From: Plectrocnemia conspersa
Lineage: Eukaryota; Arthropoda; Insecta; Trichoptera; Polycentropodidae
NCBI GenBank assembly: GCA_009617715.1
Contig: VTFK01000583.1
Location: forward strand, 1 to 64,000
Reading direction: 5' to 3'
DNA length: 64,000 nt
Shown: one piece after another, positions 1 to 10,420 of the stretch
Layout: every line of letters begins with the position of its first letter
Numbering within the stretch: the first letter of the stretch is position 1
Notes under the pieces: generated by a model
Seen by the model: the letters and a program-made list of their open reading frames with translations, nothing else
What the model was told of the DNA's origin: nothing
Database searches by the model: none
Translations under genes and position numbers: made by a program

Positions 1-420
1 TATGTATATCGTGCTAATAATTCAAAAAATAATAACTGAAAAAAAAATTCCCACTTTCTAAAAAAAAATAATGTGTCACTGAGATTCGGTATTTCCAGTA
101 AGCCAGTATTATCTGACGGGAGATAATATTGACAAAAAAAATATGTTGGAATTTCCTTATAACAGGATAGAAAAAAATACAATAGAATCTTACTAATCTG
201 ACAATCTTGAGATTCTCAGTAATCCAATACTATCTAATGGTTAATGATATGATAAATTTTTAGTGTCTTGTACTTTTTATATATGTACATCGTATTTTTT
301 AATTTTATGTAATTTGACTTTATTTCTAAATAAACCCATTTACCCAATAAATTATTTTTAAATATACATATTTATATGTTTGTGTATAAAATATCATATT
401 TTTTTTTTTTTTTACACCGT
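1..420. other. AT-rich spacer, no gene seen
   Basis: Low-complexity A/T sequence with poly-T near 400-412 and no open frame of note. It may be the interior of the hAT-like fragment whose terminus is at 481, but the other end is not in the window. Confidence 0.5.
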
Positions 421-481
421 CCGAAAAAAAAGTGTGCTGGATAAAAGTTTTTAGAAATTTGAAACAGTTTGAGAACCGCTG
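421..481 (-). mobile_element. hAT-like transposon terminus (fragment)
   Basis: Read on the minus strand from 481, the sequence starts CAGCGGTTCTCAAACTG. This fits the CAGnGGTTCTCAAAC terminal inverted repeat common to many hAT elements. The element interior would run toward lower coordinates and leave the window. Eight bases after the terminus (482-489) would be the target duplication, but the partner is not visible. No transposase frame is present, so this is an old non-autonomous remnant. Call made by motif only. Confidence 0.5.
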
Positions 482-584
482 GTTAACTCAATTTAAATTA
501 TTTTTATTCAAATTCCTAGATTACTTGCTTTTATAATTTTAAAATCATCAATCAATTTTAAAATCTAATAATAAGGAAATGTAA

Positions 585-628
585 TAATTAATTTTTATTT
601 CCGGCGAACCACATGTTGAGAACCACTT
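585..628 (-). mobile_element. Second hAT-like terminus, fragment
   Basis: On the minus strand from 628 the sequence reads AAGTGGTTCTCAACATGTGG and then GTTCGCCGG. This resembles the hAT subfamily whose ends read CAGTGGTTCTCAAC followed by a GTGG/CGCGG stretch; the first base is changed from C to A. It has the same orientation as the terminus at 481 but a different subterminal sequence, so it looks like a separate, nested or adjacent insertion. No matching left end was found. Confidence 0.4.
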
Positions 629-904
629 AATAATGGCTTGAATTGATGCATTGTTACATTTATAACATGTCTAGAAAAATTTGTTAGAATATTCGGACCA
701 CATCAAAAAATACATAAGTTTGTCTGGTAGTGAAACTGCCTGATGAAAGAAATATAAAATATATTTATAAAACCTTCGCATTTGTCTAAATATAATTAAA
801 AAAAAATAAAAATACAATAAAATGAAAATTCATACATTTATTCAGTCATCTCTTAAAAAAAAGCAAATAAAACACTAAACATATATTTTTAATTTGACAT
901 GGAA
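629..904. other. AT-rich spacer
   Basis: No gene, repeat unit or clear motif. Possibly the interior of the piggyBac-like fragment that ends at 1000. Confidence 0.4.
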
Positions 905-1000
905 ACGAAAACATACACAGGACGCCAATTGGCGTCTGCGGTGTTTAACTTTCGGCACACTCAGGACGCCAATTGGCGTGAGCGGTAGGTAAAGTGTTAA
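905..1000 (+). mobile_element. piggyBac-like element right end with palindromic subterminal repeats
   Basis: Two copies of the palindrome ACGCCAATTGGCGT lie 43 bp apart (923-936 and 966-979), each preceded by AGG. The second is followed by GAGCGGTAGGTAAAGTG and then TTAA at 997-1000. A TTAA target flanking a short end that reads CACTTTACC on the minus strand, with internal palindromic repeats, is the arrangement of piggyBac-like ends. The left end and any transposase are not visible. The G/C palindromes stand out sharply from their A/T surroundings. Confidence 0.45.
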
Positions 1001-2750
1001 GTGTTTAAATATAAAAAAAATACGAAAAATAATTTTTAATTTGCAAATATTGATTTATATTCTTTCGTATTAAAACTATGCCCAGAAAGTGCTTTTTATA
1101 ATTACATTGTTAAAAAATGTATTTTTTTAATTTAAATATTAATATTTGATGCAACATATTAATGAGGTATATTTTAGAAATTTAATGGTTACTGTAACTT
1201 TTTGGGATGAAAAAAAAACGGATAAAAAAATAATATCTTAAGATTTTAATTTTATATCATATTAAAAGCAATAAATTTGTATTTAATTGTTAACATAATT
1301 TAAAAAAATAAGAATAGCCAAAATTGAATGTAAAATTATTCACATTAAAAGTGTTTTTTATTATTATTATTACATTATTAAATAATGTATTAATTCCACA
1401 AATCAATAAATATTAATATTAAAATCAAAAAAATATGCATATAAATTATTTATTTATTGAAACTGAACCCCTTAATGAAATTTCTTTTCAATCTATCGTT
1501 AAATAATAATATAAGTTAATATATTTTAAAATAGCTGAATATATTTAAAAAATATTAGGAAAAAAAATAGCTAAAATTAAATTTATAAACATGCGGATTT
1601 AAAAGTGATTTTCTAATATTATTTATTACTATTTCATTGATAAATATTGTATAATTTTCATTTTTCAATAAACAGTAATATTAGACTTATATTTATATAA
1701 GTCTAATATTACTGGCTATTAAAATATATATTTATATATACATATAATATTTTACATGCATAAAAAGTTTTATGTTTAACCAGTTTTTACAATGTAACTT
1801 ACTGCGATAAAAACTATAGATAAACAGACTAATGTACACAAAAAAAGAAGTTTTAAATACTTTGTGTTTTATTCCATATGAAAAATATTATTCTGTTATC
1901 TATACCTAACATCCTTTTCAATGTATCGTGTAATTTTATTAAGTATTAACCTATTTAAAATTACTTCAAAAAATTAAAACAGCAAAAATTAAATCTTTAG
2001 TCATGTGTATATAAATTTCTTTTATTTTTTTTTTGTGATTTTTTTTGTATATAAAATAATATAGCCTTATTAAAATTCCCTTTCAATTTATCGTGAAATC
2101 GGTATACACGAATCATATTCCCAATAAATACATAATACAATTTATATAATAATCATGGTGTAGTTTTTAATAAATTCTTAGTATAACCAAAACATACATA
2201 CTTATATATGAAAAAATATTAAAATATTTTTTTTGCTTTATTTTATAAAATAAATCAATATTCAGGTATATCACAAATATTAAGAATTATATTACTTATT
2301 TTTTAATTGAACTTTGTAACATGAATATAATGAATGATAGTTTCCATACACTTACAGTTAATTTATACTGCATATTATTTTGCGTACATTTAAAAAAATA
2401 TTGAGGCTATTTTTAAATGAGCTGCTATTGATTTTTCTTATAAATATTAAAAAATAATTTAAACCATAGGTGAGATAATTTGCAGTAAATTTTGTAACTT
2501 ATTGATATCTTAAAAGAACTAAGAATAAACCAACTATTGTATACAAAATATATAATTTAATATGTATATATTTTTTATTTAAATTTTTCTAAATACATAT
2601 TTTGTTATATAATATAAAATATAAAATGACTAAATTTAAATAATAAACATCCTTAAAGGAAATGGTTTAGAAAAATAGATACATATGTATAATAAGACTG
2701 TGCAATTCTTTTTGGGAAACCATTATATCTTATTAGTTTCATAATAATCT
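1001..2750. other. Long AT-rich spacer
   Basis: About 1.7 kb of A/T sequence without a gene. A loose recurrence of phrases such as 'ccctttcaat-tatcgtgaaa' (near 1470-1505, 1910-1935 and 2075-2100) suggests a very decayed tandem array with units of about 170-430 bp. This is too diverged to bound by eye. Confidence 0.35.
1673..1714. repeat. Perfect 19-bp inverted repeat, 4-nt loop
   Basis: Arms 1673-1691 and 1696-1714 are exact reverse complements around TTTA. At 42 nt it is too short for a usual microRNA precursor; cruciform or palindromic repeat is more likely. Confidence 0.7.
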
Positions 2751-2859
2751 GTATGCTACATAAAGTACTCAGAAATCATATGCATGTTTGTAGCAAATGT
2801 TTAATTATTATTTTTTGTACAAGAACCACTCATAATTATCTATATAAAACGATGCATCT

Positions 2860-3460
2860 CGTTATCTTCTTCATGCAAAACAAAACATCTTCCGAGCAGT
2901 CCGGTTCGATTCGGACATACAAACAAACAAAACACGGCTGTTTATGCACGTGTATATATATGGGTCAGTGTGCGAATGCACTCGGTCGCAAGTAAAAGGC
3001 AATTATGCAACACTCCGGGCCCATGCCATACCATAAATTGAACTTAAGTAAGGTCATGGCTCCCATATAAACGTTCAATTCTCAATGGCGGCCGCCGCAA
3101 AGTGGTCATTCGCTCGAAATAAATTGCCATGTAATGGCGCGTTAATTTGCATACCCGGCTTCGGTGGCCCAAAGCAGACGATAATGGGCCCTAAGCAGAC
3201 GAGCCGTAAGGCCCACGTCAACATCGCGACCGGACCCGGTGACGAGTCTCGCTTTCGTTCGGTCGATGCCGCATTCCTGTCGGATCGACCGGAAATATGT
3301 AAACAAAAATATTGCTATCAATACTGCCATTGTTTAAAAAATATATTTTGAAGGTAAAATAAGCTCAAAAAGCACGGCCGCCTAGCGAGACTCCCCTGAA
3401 GCTCGAAAGCTCTTCGCGCTTCGCAAGCTCGCCGCTAGATGGATTTCGTCCACATTACCA
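2860..3460. promoter_or_regulatory. CpG-containing GC-richer block, candidate enhancer
   Basis: An abrupt change to balanced, CpG-rich composition inside A/T sequence. It contains homeodomain-type cores (CCATAAATTG at 3031, GCGTTAATTTGCAT at 3138) and a G/C-rich tail with several AGCTC/CGAAAGC words (3375-3440). Open frames on both strands (3085-3351 plus, 3142-3330 minus) overlap each other and lack splice signals, so I treat them as chance. GTGTGCGAATGCACTCGGTCG at about 2967 recurs in near-identical form at about 10333. Enhancer function is inference from composition and motif density. Confidence 0.35.
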
Positions 3461-3925
3461 TTTAAGCACATAATATTTTTATAAGGTTTAGAACTTTGCT
3501 AATGCACTATTTTATAATACATATATTTACGAGTTTTTACGTTTATTTACATCCATTTTATATATAATATTTTTCGTTTGTCACAATTTAATTTCTAATA
3601 TTGTTTTATAAATTTTATAAAATTGGTTTACGACGTGGCTAATATTATTTTATAAAAAAATATTTTAAGGGTTGTTTTTGTGGTTCAAACATTGACTATT
3701 AAGGGTTGCATTTGAAGCGTTAAGGGTTTGCAACTTTGAAATATTTTCTTCTTTTCACCAAATGGTGGCGTTTTCCACCGAAAAATATTTTTGACAATTT
3801 ATCTGAATCACTTTCAAAAATACTTAACTTAGGCTACTTTTAACTTCACCAATAATTAATTTGTGTATTTTAAATCTATATATATTTTTAAAATAGCTGA
3901 TATGAATGTAATTTAAGAATGATAT
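3461..3925. other. AT-rich spacer with short TTAAGGGTT repeats
   Basis: Three copies of TTAAGGGTT within about 70 bp (near 3665, 3700 and 3721). Otherwise nothing recognisable. Confidence 0.4.
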
Positions 3926-5400
3926 TAAGTGTATAAAAATTTTTTTTTTTTACAAAATGAGCTTTCAAAATAGCTCAAGATTATGGATGTAATATTAATT
4001 CATTTATATTTTTATAATTAATATATTTATTGCACCAAAAACTAATTAAAAGTGGTTCAAAATTAAAGACGTATTTAATAAATTATTTACATTTATTCAC
4101 GTTAAAATTGATATTGTGAAAAATATATTTTTTCACATAAAATGAGCTTTTAAAAGAAGCACATGATTTGAAACATAGATTCTATGCAATCATTTATTTA
4201 TATTTACTTAATAATAGCAACAAAAATTACTTGAAAATGGCATCAAAATTCACGTTAAAATGGATTATATTATTGTGAAAAATATTTTTTTTACGCAAAA
4301 CGAGATTTTAAAAGTATCACAAAATTATAAATGTATATAGTAATTTATTTACATTTATATTTTTAATATATTTAATAAACAAAAAGTACTTAAAATTAAG
4401 AACAAGATTATATGATTGTTAAAATATATTTTTTTATAGAAAATGAGCTTTTAAAATTTGCTCTAAATTACAGATGTATATAATAATTCATTTAAATTTT
4501 TATTATTGATGTATTTATTGAAACAAAAAGTTTTTAAAATTAGCAACAAAATTCACGTTAAAATGGATTACATGATTGTGAAAAATATATTTTTTATACA
4601 CAAAATGAGCTTTTAAAAGAAGCGCAAAATTATAAATGTATATAGTAATTTATTTTTATTTTTTTATATTTATTATATTTATTAAACCATAAAGTACTTA
4701 AAATTAGCAACAAAATTCATCCTGAAAAGGAATATTATAGTGTGAAAAATATATTTTTTTACACAAAATGAGCTTTTAAAATTAGCTTTAAATTACAGAT
4801 GTATATATTAATTAATTTATATTTTTATAATTTGTAAAAAAATAAACTTAAAATTAGCAACAATAATCTCGTTAAAATGGAAAACATGATTGTGAAAAAT
4901 ATATTTTTTTACACAACTGAACTTTTAAAAGCAGCGCAAAATTTTAAATGTATATAGTAATTTATTTATGTTTTTATATTTAATATATTTATTAAACCAA
5001 AAAGTACTTCAAATTAGCAACAAAATATATTTAATGATAGCAATCAAAATTTACGTTAAAATAGATTGGGTAAAATATTTATTTTTACATTAAATGAGCT
5101 TTGAAAAGTAGCGCAAAATTAGAGACGTATATATTAATTTATTTACAATTTTATATTTAATATATTTATTGAACGAAAAAGTACATAGTATATAATAATT
5201 TATTCACATTTTATAATATATGATATATATACTTGTCAAGCAATAATATTAAAATCAATCAAAAATAGTATTTAAAGATAGAAATCAAAATTTATTTATT
5301 TAGATTATATGATTGTGTAAAGTATATTTTTTTAAATATAATGCGCTTTTTGCTCAATATTATAAATGTATAAAATATTTTTATAATTATTATAATTATC
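3926..5400. repeat. Degenerate tandem array, unit about 160 bp, nine units
   Basis: The phrase AAAATGAGCTTTTAAAA or a close variant recurs near 3958, 4140, 4300, 4441, 4603, 4766, 4915, 5091 and 5340. Each unit also carries a TGAAAAATATATTTTTTTA stretch before it and a GCAACAAAATTCACGTTAAA stretch between. Units alternate between a form with AGCGCAAAATTATAAATG (4300, 4603, 4915) and one with TAAATTACAGATG (4441, 4766). This suggests a dimeric higher-order unit of about 320 bp across part of the array. Old, heavily diverged minisatellite-to-satellite DNA. Confidence 0.8.
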
Positions 5401-5439
5401 AAACGATAATATTAAAATTAAAGAAAAAACTTTTATCCT

Positions 5440-6270
5440 CTTTCTATGTAAAACTCAGAATATAAAAACACGCCGCAAAAGCTCTTTCAAAGACGCAATT
5501 GTGTCATCCTTGAAAGATGACATATTTATGGCATCCTGTCACGTCGGCGAAAGCTCAGGTGAGATAAAAGCATTCCATTGTGGAGCTCACAAAAGTTGCA
5601 CAAAAATGCAAACCTATTATTTTTGACCCAATTTTGCATAGAGCCCACGCACAATACCTGTGCGGGGTTTCAAGATTTCACTTTTTTCATTGTGCCTATT
5701 GTTCAGGTAATTCACGGTAGCCTAATTTGGCTCACCTGTTGGTCTTCCTTTTAATTAGAATCTGGTTTACTACCTGGAAAAAATAAGTCATATTCTCTCA
5801 AAATGGACTCATCAAATATAATATATGAGCTCACAGCGTGGTTTCAAAAATTATTCCCTTATGGAAGATTCCACCCTCTAGATGGGGTTGTGATAATCCT
5901 CCTCCCCCGCTTCTCCCCGAAGCTGGAACGACCCCAAAAATTCGAAATTCAATAAATAATCGCCGCAAACTACCGGTCCCATGGTCGGTCAGGAAGTGGC
6001 TCTGTCAGTTGCGAAAAGATTTATATAAACCGTTGTGTGCTCGTTACTTGCCGTTTCGCCGTGTTTATTCCGCGGACTGTGGTCAAATCCCAAAAAAATA
6101 ATATAAAATCTCAAAAAAAGAGGATGACGAGAACCTATTTTTGGGGCGGTGGTTTTATTTTTTCGGTGTTGCGATAGGACTTGTGTGTGGAAAGGTGGAC
6201 AAAAAATGTGCGGTGTGCTATATCCGGTGTGAAATGTTTCGTTGGACTGAATATATAAAATGATATGATA
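5440..6270. promoter_or_regulatory. Unique-sequence block, candidate enhancer
   Basis: Balanced composition between two A/T regions. It has several E-box CAGGTG/CACCTG cores (near 5559 and 5735), a CTACCTG heptamer at about 5771 (reverse complement of the early zygotic motif CAGGTAG known in Drosophila), and TGTGGTCAAA (Runt-type) at about 6079. The overlapping frames at 5838-6101 (+) and 5989-6282 (-) are not protein-like. Role inferred only. Confidence 0.3.
5675..5712 (+). other. Acceptor directly joined to donor-like GTAATT
   Basis: A pyrimidine-rich run (TTTCACTTTTTTCATTGTG, then CCTATTGTTCAG) ends at an AG at 5705-5706 and is followed at once by GTAATT. This is the layout of a recursive splice site, but the donor half is weaker than GTAAGT. 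Could be chance. Confidence 0.2.
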
Positions 6271-7045
6271 TAAATGAAACAAATATTTGATATTTTAAAT
6301 ACATGCTATGTAGCTAATTATATCATTTTTATAAATACATGTTCTAATATATTACCATAATATAACTTTATAAAAGTCTAAATATATTTTGGTTGAAAAT
6401 ATATTTGTAATCACAGCATCTCAACAGTTTATAAAATCACATCTCATTAGACTAAAGTCTGTCGGCTCAGCGAATAAATACAATTTGTCAATCATAAATA
6501 CACACCCATTCCCGTTTTTGTGTCCCCACTCCCATTTTTCCAGCCATCTTGTAAATCATATCCCTACCCCTTGATTTCGCAACGGTTCCACGGTTGACTT
6601 ATTCATTCGTCCGTGTTTGTTTTGTAAACAGTGCCGCTGTGCAACTTGTCTGGATTTATTTGCGCGCAAATCTGACATGCAGATATGAAGAACAACGGAG
6701 ACAAAAAAATACTCTTAAAGGAAATATACTTTTTTATGTATTGATTTTTTTTAGATCAACATACTTGTAGTAAAACATTATCAGACTAATACATTTTATA
6801 AATATAAAGTTGCCCAATTTTGCTTAATTAGTCTATGAACTTATCAATTAGTGTTTAACATTTTCTATAAGCTTCTAGGCTACATTTAAATATGTCACTT
6901 GTTAAAAAGTTATACATCTGAAAATACAATTTTTAAAATAAAATTTATAACTAAAACTATAATTTTAGTATTCAATTAAAAACATGTAAAAAATCAGCAA
7001 TTTTTTTTAGGTTTTCGTTGTTTAATTAACTATGAATTTTGAAAC
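6271..7045. other. AT-rich spacer with a short unique stretch
   Basis: 6389-6690 has more balanced composition, including TTTTGTAAACA (forkhead-like) at about 6620 and GCGCGCAAATC at 6662. The rest is A/T filler. No gene supported. Confidence 0.35.
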
Positions 7046-7049
7046 GGTC

Positions 7050-8400
7050 AATGACTTTGTCATAAGCGGTCAGTAAAGCTCTGATTGCGGTTATTAATCT
7101 ATAATATTGAAATAACTAAAACATATTTATTTTTGCAAAACATATATACTTTAATTCACAACACTGTCATTTTCGTATTAAATATTTTTATTATCTCTTT
7201 TTAAAGAGCATTTTAATTCATGTCTAGGAATCATTTTCTGTTAAAATACAAACATTCCGTTAAAATATAACCAATAACTTTATTTTAAAATATAAATTAT
7301 AGATCTTGTTAGTAATTACAGAATATATAAAAAAAAATACTGACCGTTTGATTAGAAAACTGATCGAAATCAATAAAATTATAGACTAAATATTTGGCAA
7401 AATATTTTTTTATTGAGGATCTTATTTATACATAATAATAATATGTTAATAATATTATCATATATTTATAATGTTACTAACATATTTATTTATATAGATT
7501 TTGTACTTTTCCCTATGGACTTATGATATTGTCAAAATATATCTAATCATTTAATTAATAAACTATACCTTAATTATACAAAAACCAGACCATTAAAAGT
7601 AAAACTAGGTAACTAAAATCAAACAAAATTACTAACCTAACTTAATAAATACATGCCAAAATATTTTTTTATGTTTTTTATTCGCTTCGTACAATAATTT
7701 CTGAATCTTATGGATCTGATAAATGCATAATAATAATAGTAAGCTATTGTTTTATGTATAAAGTACATTATTTCAATATTTATTATTTTATGTACATTTT
7801 TAACTTTTTCTGAAAATCCTAAAATACGGTTAAAATATATTTTTACAGTTAATTTAAATATAAATATTGACCGTTTATAAGCTACTTATTAAAACGATAA
7901 AGTCCATTAATTAGATTACTGACTAAAATCAGATAAATTACTGTCCAATGAATACATTACATAATAAATATTCAAGTTATTTAATAAAATAATTTCTGCA
8001 CCTAAAAAATCTCATATCTATTAATATATTATTAGTTATGAGATTTTTTAGGTGAATATATATCAAAATATTTCTTATCACTTAATTTATAGACTGAACA
8101 TTCAAATAGAATAACCTTATTATATACTGACCGTTTATAAATTTCCAATTTATTGAAACTACTGACCGATTAATTGGACTACTGATTAAAACAAAAAAAA
8201 TATATTATCCAATAAATTCATGGCAGAATAAATTATTATTTAAAAACAATGTATATTTTATGTCAAAATATATTAGAAAAGAACATTTGTAATATTAATG
8301 ACAATTTAATTTAAATACTGACCGTTTATAAACTGACTATTTATTAACACTACTGACCGTTTCATTAGATTACTGAAGAAAAAAATTTATAAACATAACG
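7050..8400 (+). repeat. ACTGACCGTTTAT tandem array, forward copy
   Basis: The marker (A)CTGACCGTTT(AT) recurs near 7341, 7868, 8128 and 8317, with a diverged unit near 7590. Secondary markers are CTACTGACCGATTAATTGG and ATTAGATTACTGA about 45 bp later. Unit length is about 190-270 bp. The same family is found inverted at 14.4-16.9 kb and forward again at 39.6-40.5 kb, so it is a dispersed array family rather than a single locus. Confidence 0.7.
7999..8054. repeat. 56-nt hairpin inside the array, 17-bp perfect arms
   Basis: Arms 7999-8015 (CACCTAAAAAATCTCAT) and 8038-8054 pair perfectly around a 22-nt loop whose outer bases also pair partly. The size approaches that of a short microRNA precursor. 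It could equally be a tiny palindromic transposon derivative. The neighbouring array units do not share the hairpin. Confidence 0.6.
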
Positions 8401-8900
8401 TGTAGATTATAATACTATTATATTTAATATTGTAGATATTTTTTTTTCTAAGGACTTTTTTTTTCTCATATGGATAATGAACTGATAGTATCTTAATTTT
8501 ATTGCTGATCATTAATAATATTTATATTAAAATATTTAGTATAAATAAGCTGTATTTTTCATGAACAAAAAAAATATAATTCTTTTATATATTGGTAGTT
8601 TATTTTTAAATGTTGCTGGTTTAGTAATTATTTCTTTGACTTTATTACATCTGCTACTTGCTATTTTTATATTTATTTAATAATTACATGAAATGCAATT
8701 TCAACAACATGATGTATTTTTTTTATAATTTTTACCATAATATATTGTTGGTTTAAATTTATAGAAGAACGAATTTTAATGAAGTATTACTTTTCACGAA
8801 GGACATTTTCTAAGACTAACAATTTGAAAATATATGTTATATTTATTTGTAATATATTTTATAATAATTGTTAAGTCAACTGAACTTTTAGTAAACAGCG
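8401..8900. other. AT-rich spacer
   Basis: No gene or ordered repeat recognised. Confidence 0.4.
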
Positions 8901-9700
8901 CATTTTTTATTTAACGACCGACGAAAATCAAACATGCATAGATAATTTCTTGTGTTGACTATATTTTGAATGTCAATTTGCTTTAAAATGCTCTTGAAGT
9001 CAATTTTTTTATTGAGCCCGTATAAATTATTTGATTTAACCGAAATCTCATCAGTACGTTTCGAACTTTCCGATCTCGCTAAACAACAGACCCTTCAGAC
9101 GTATGATGATTCATCGCTTTCCTACAGAGTACCCCATACACTTCTGTCCAAAGGGAGCCCCTCGGTCATCATTAGGAGTGTTCCGCAAACCGAATCAAGC
9201 CAGTGACCCGTTAAGGAAACGGAAAAGGACTACGAGAAAAATATAAATAAATTCCTTCTTCTGGTCCCAATCGGCGATTTACGACACAAGTCTAGCCCGA
9301 AAGAAAATTTCTCTATCCCAACTGCTTGCAGGCTTTAATCTCGCGAAAGACATGATTGCTGACCCTCGACCGACGCTTTAGATACTGCATTTTAGGGTTG
9401 GGGTTCCACAAACAGAGACAGATGGGGGAGATTGATTTTTTATATCGGAACTTTCACGGTCATCCCGAATGATTTGATTCATGGAGGGTCTAGTTTATGA
9501 GCCTTTTACAGTTGTTGTTTTAAATGAGATATTATTTATAGTTTAAACATTATTATCTGCAAATATAATTAATAATTAAAATACTGCAAATACACCCCTG
9601 ATATTTCATTTCAAATAATGTTTCTTGCCGCTCCGATACATAATTTCCACGATAGATTGGAAGCCGGAACCTCCTTGCAATGGATTTAGAACAAGCAATT
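8901..9700. promoter_or_regulatory. Mixed-composition block upstream of a TATA-like promoter
   Basis: Unique sequence with CpG and no A/T runs at 9040-9480 and 9610-9700. The plus-strand frame 8970-9206 shows no family features. Because it lies directly upstream of a TATA-type motif at 9778 it may hold promoter-proximal sites. Inference only. Confidence 0.25.
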
Positions 9701-9756
9701 TAGAAGTGTGTCGAAGAATTCATCCCCCCGAGTCCTTATATGCGGAAATACAATAA

Positions 9757-9787
9757 GGGGGCGAGTTTCGCCCCCAGTATATAAAAG
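9757..9787 (+). promoter_or_regulatory. Candidate TATA promoter preceded by a G/C hairpin
   Basis: TATATAAAAG at 9778-9787 is a strong TATA-box match. Directly upstream, 9757-9775 forms a 7-bp perfect G/C stem (GGGGGCG, loop AGTTT, CGCCCCC). Start of transcription would be expected near 9805-9815; no coding frame follows within the next few hundred bases, so any product would be non-coding or a 5' exon. Regulatory role is inferred. Confidence 0.35.
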
Positions 9788-10019
9788 ACAAACAGTCGAT
9801 AAGTAAGAGCAATTTTTCGTACATCCTGTGTGTATACATTTAATATTTATTATATATAATATGTCTTTTATGCTTGAAGAGTTTGTTCTTGGAACGGGAT
9901 TAACATAATAAATATGGTCTAATCAGTGCTCCTCAATGTGTTTATTTATTCAATATTATTATTAATATATAGTTGCAAATAGTGGCTGAATATGTGTTAT
10001 TTTTAATATTAATTTAAAT
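9788..10019. other. AT-rich spacer downstream of the TATA motif
   Basis: Contains ATAAGTAAGAGC at about 9799, a weak donor-like site. No open frame. Confidence 0.35.
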
Positions 10020-10420
10020 TTAATACGTGCGTGCCTATCGTGCTCGATGGGTGGGACACCTTTCTCGCGTGGTTCACTGTACCGATCGCCGTCTAATCTA
10101 CGAGCCCAATCGGTTTCGGATAATTATTACTATTTTGATTGAGAATTTTCGTTGCGTTCCAGTTGCTACCCAGAACGGCAGGGGGACGTATCACGCACCC
10201 CCAGTCCATAAATTATGTATCAGCCAATTGCACCCCCAAATTCGGGGGTGGACTTGCAGTGTTTCTTCGCCGTTTATTAGAAACGCCTACACCACCGCTG
10301 CAATGAATTGAAATCGTACATATATAGGGGGGTGTGCGAAAGTGCACTCGGTCGGTCAGAGGCGAAATGGCGAATTGCGCGAGGATGCGGAAGAAGTGTT
10401 CAGTTTCAAAAATGGCAATG
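10020..10420. promoter_or_regulatory. CpG-rich unique block, candidate enhancer
   Basis: Balanced composition. Motifs are CCATAAATTATG at 10206 (homeodomain-like), CAGCCAATTGCAC at 10221 (CCAAT core), and a 7-bp G/C hairpin at 10231-10250 (CACCCCC-loop-GGGGGTG). TGTGCGAAAGTGCACTCGGTCG at about 10333 nearly repeats the motif near 2967, in both cases just after a TATATA stretch. The plus (10027-10311) and minus (10213-10446) frames overlap and show no protein features. Confidence 0.35.

Noticed and set aside
5842..6101. Plus-strand frame with a potential upstream CAG|GTGAGA donor at 5559
   Set aside because: The donor lies before the frame and no acceptor joins them; minus frames overlap it.
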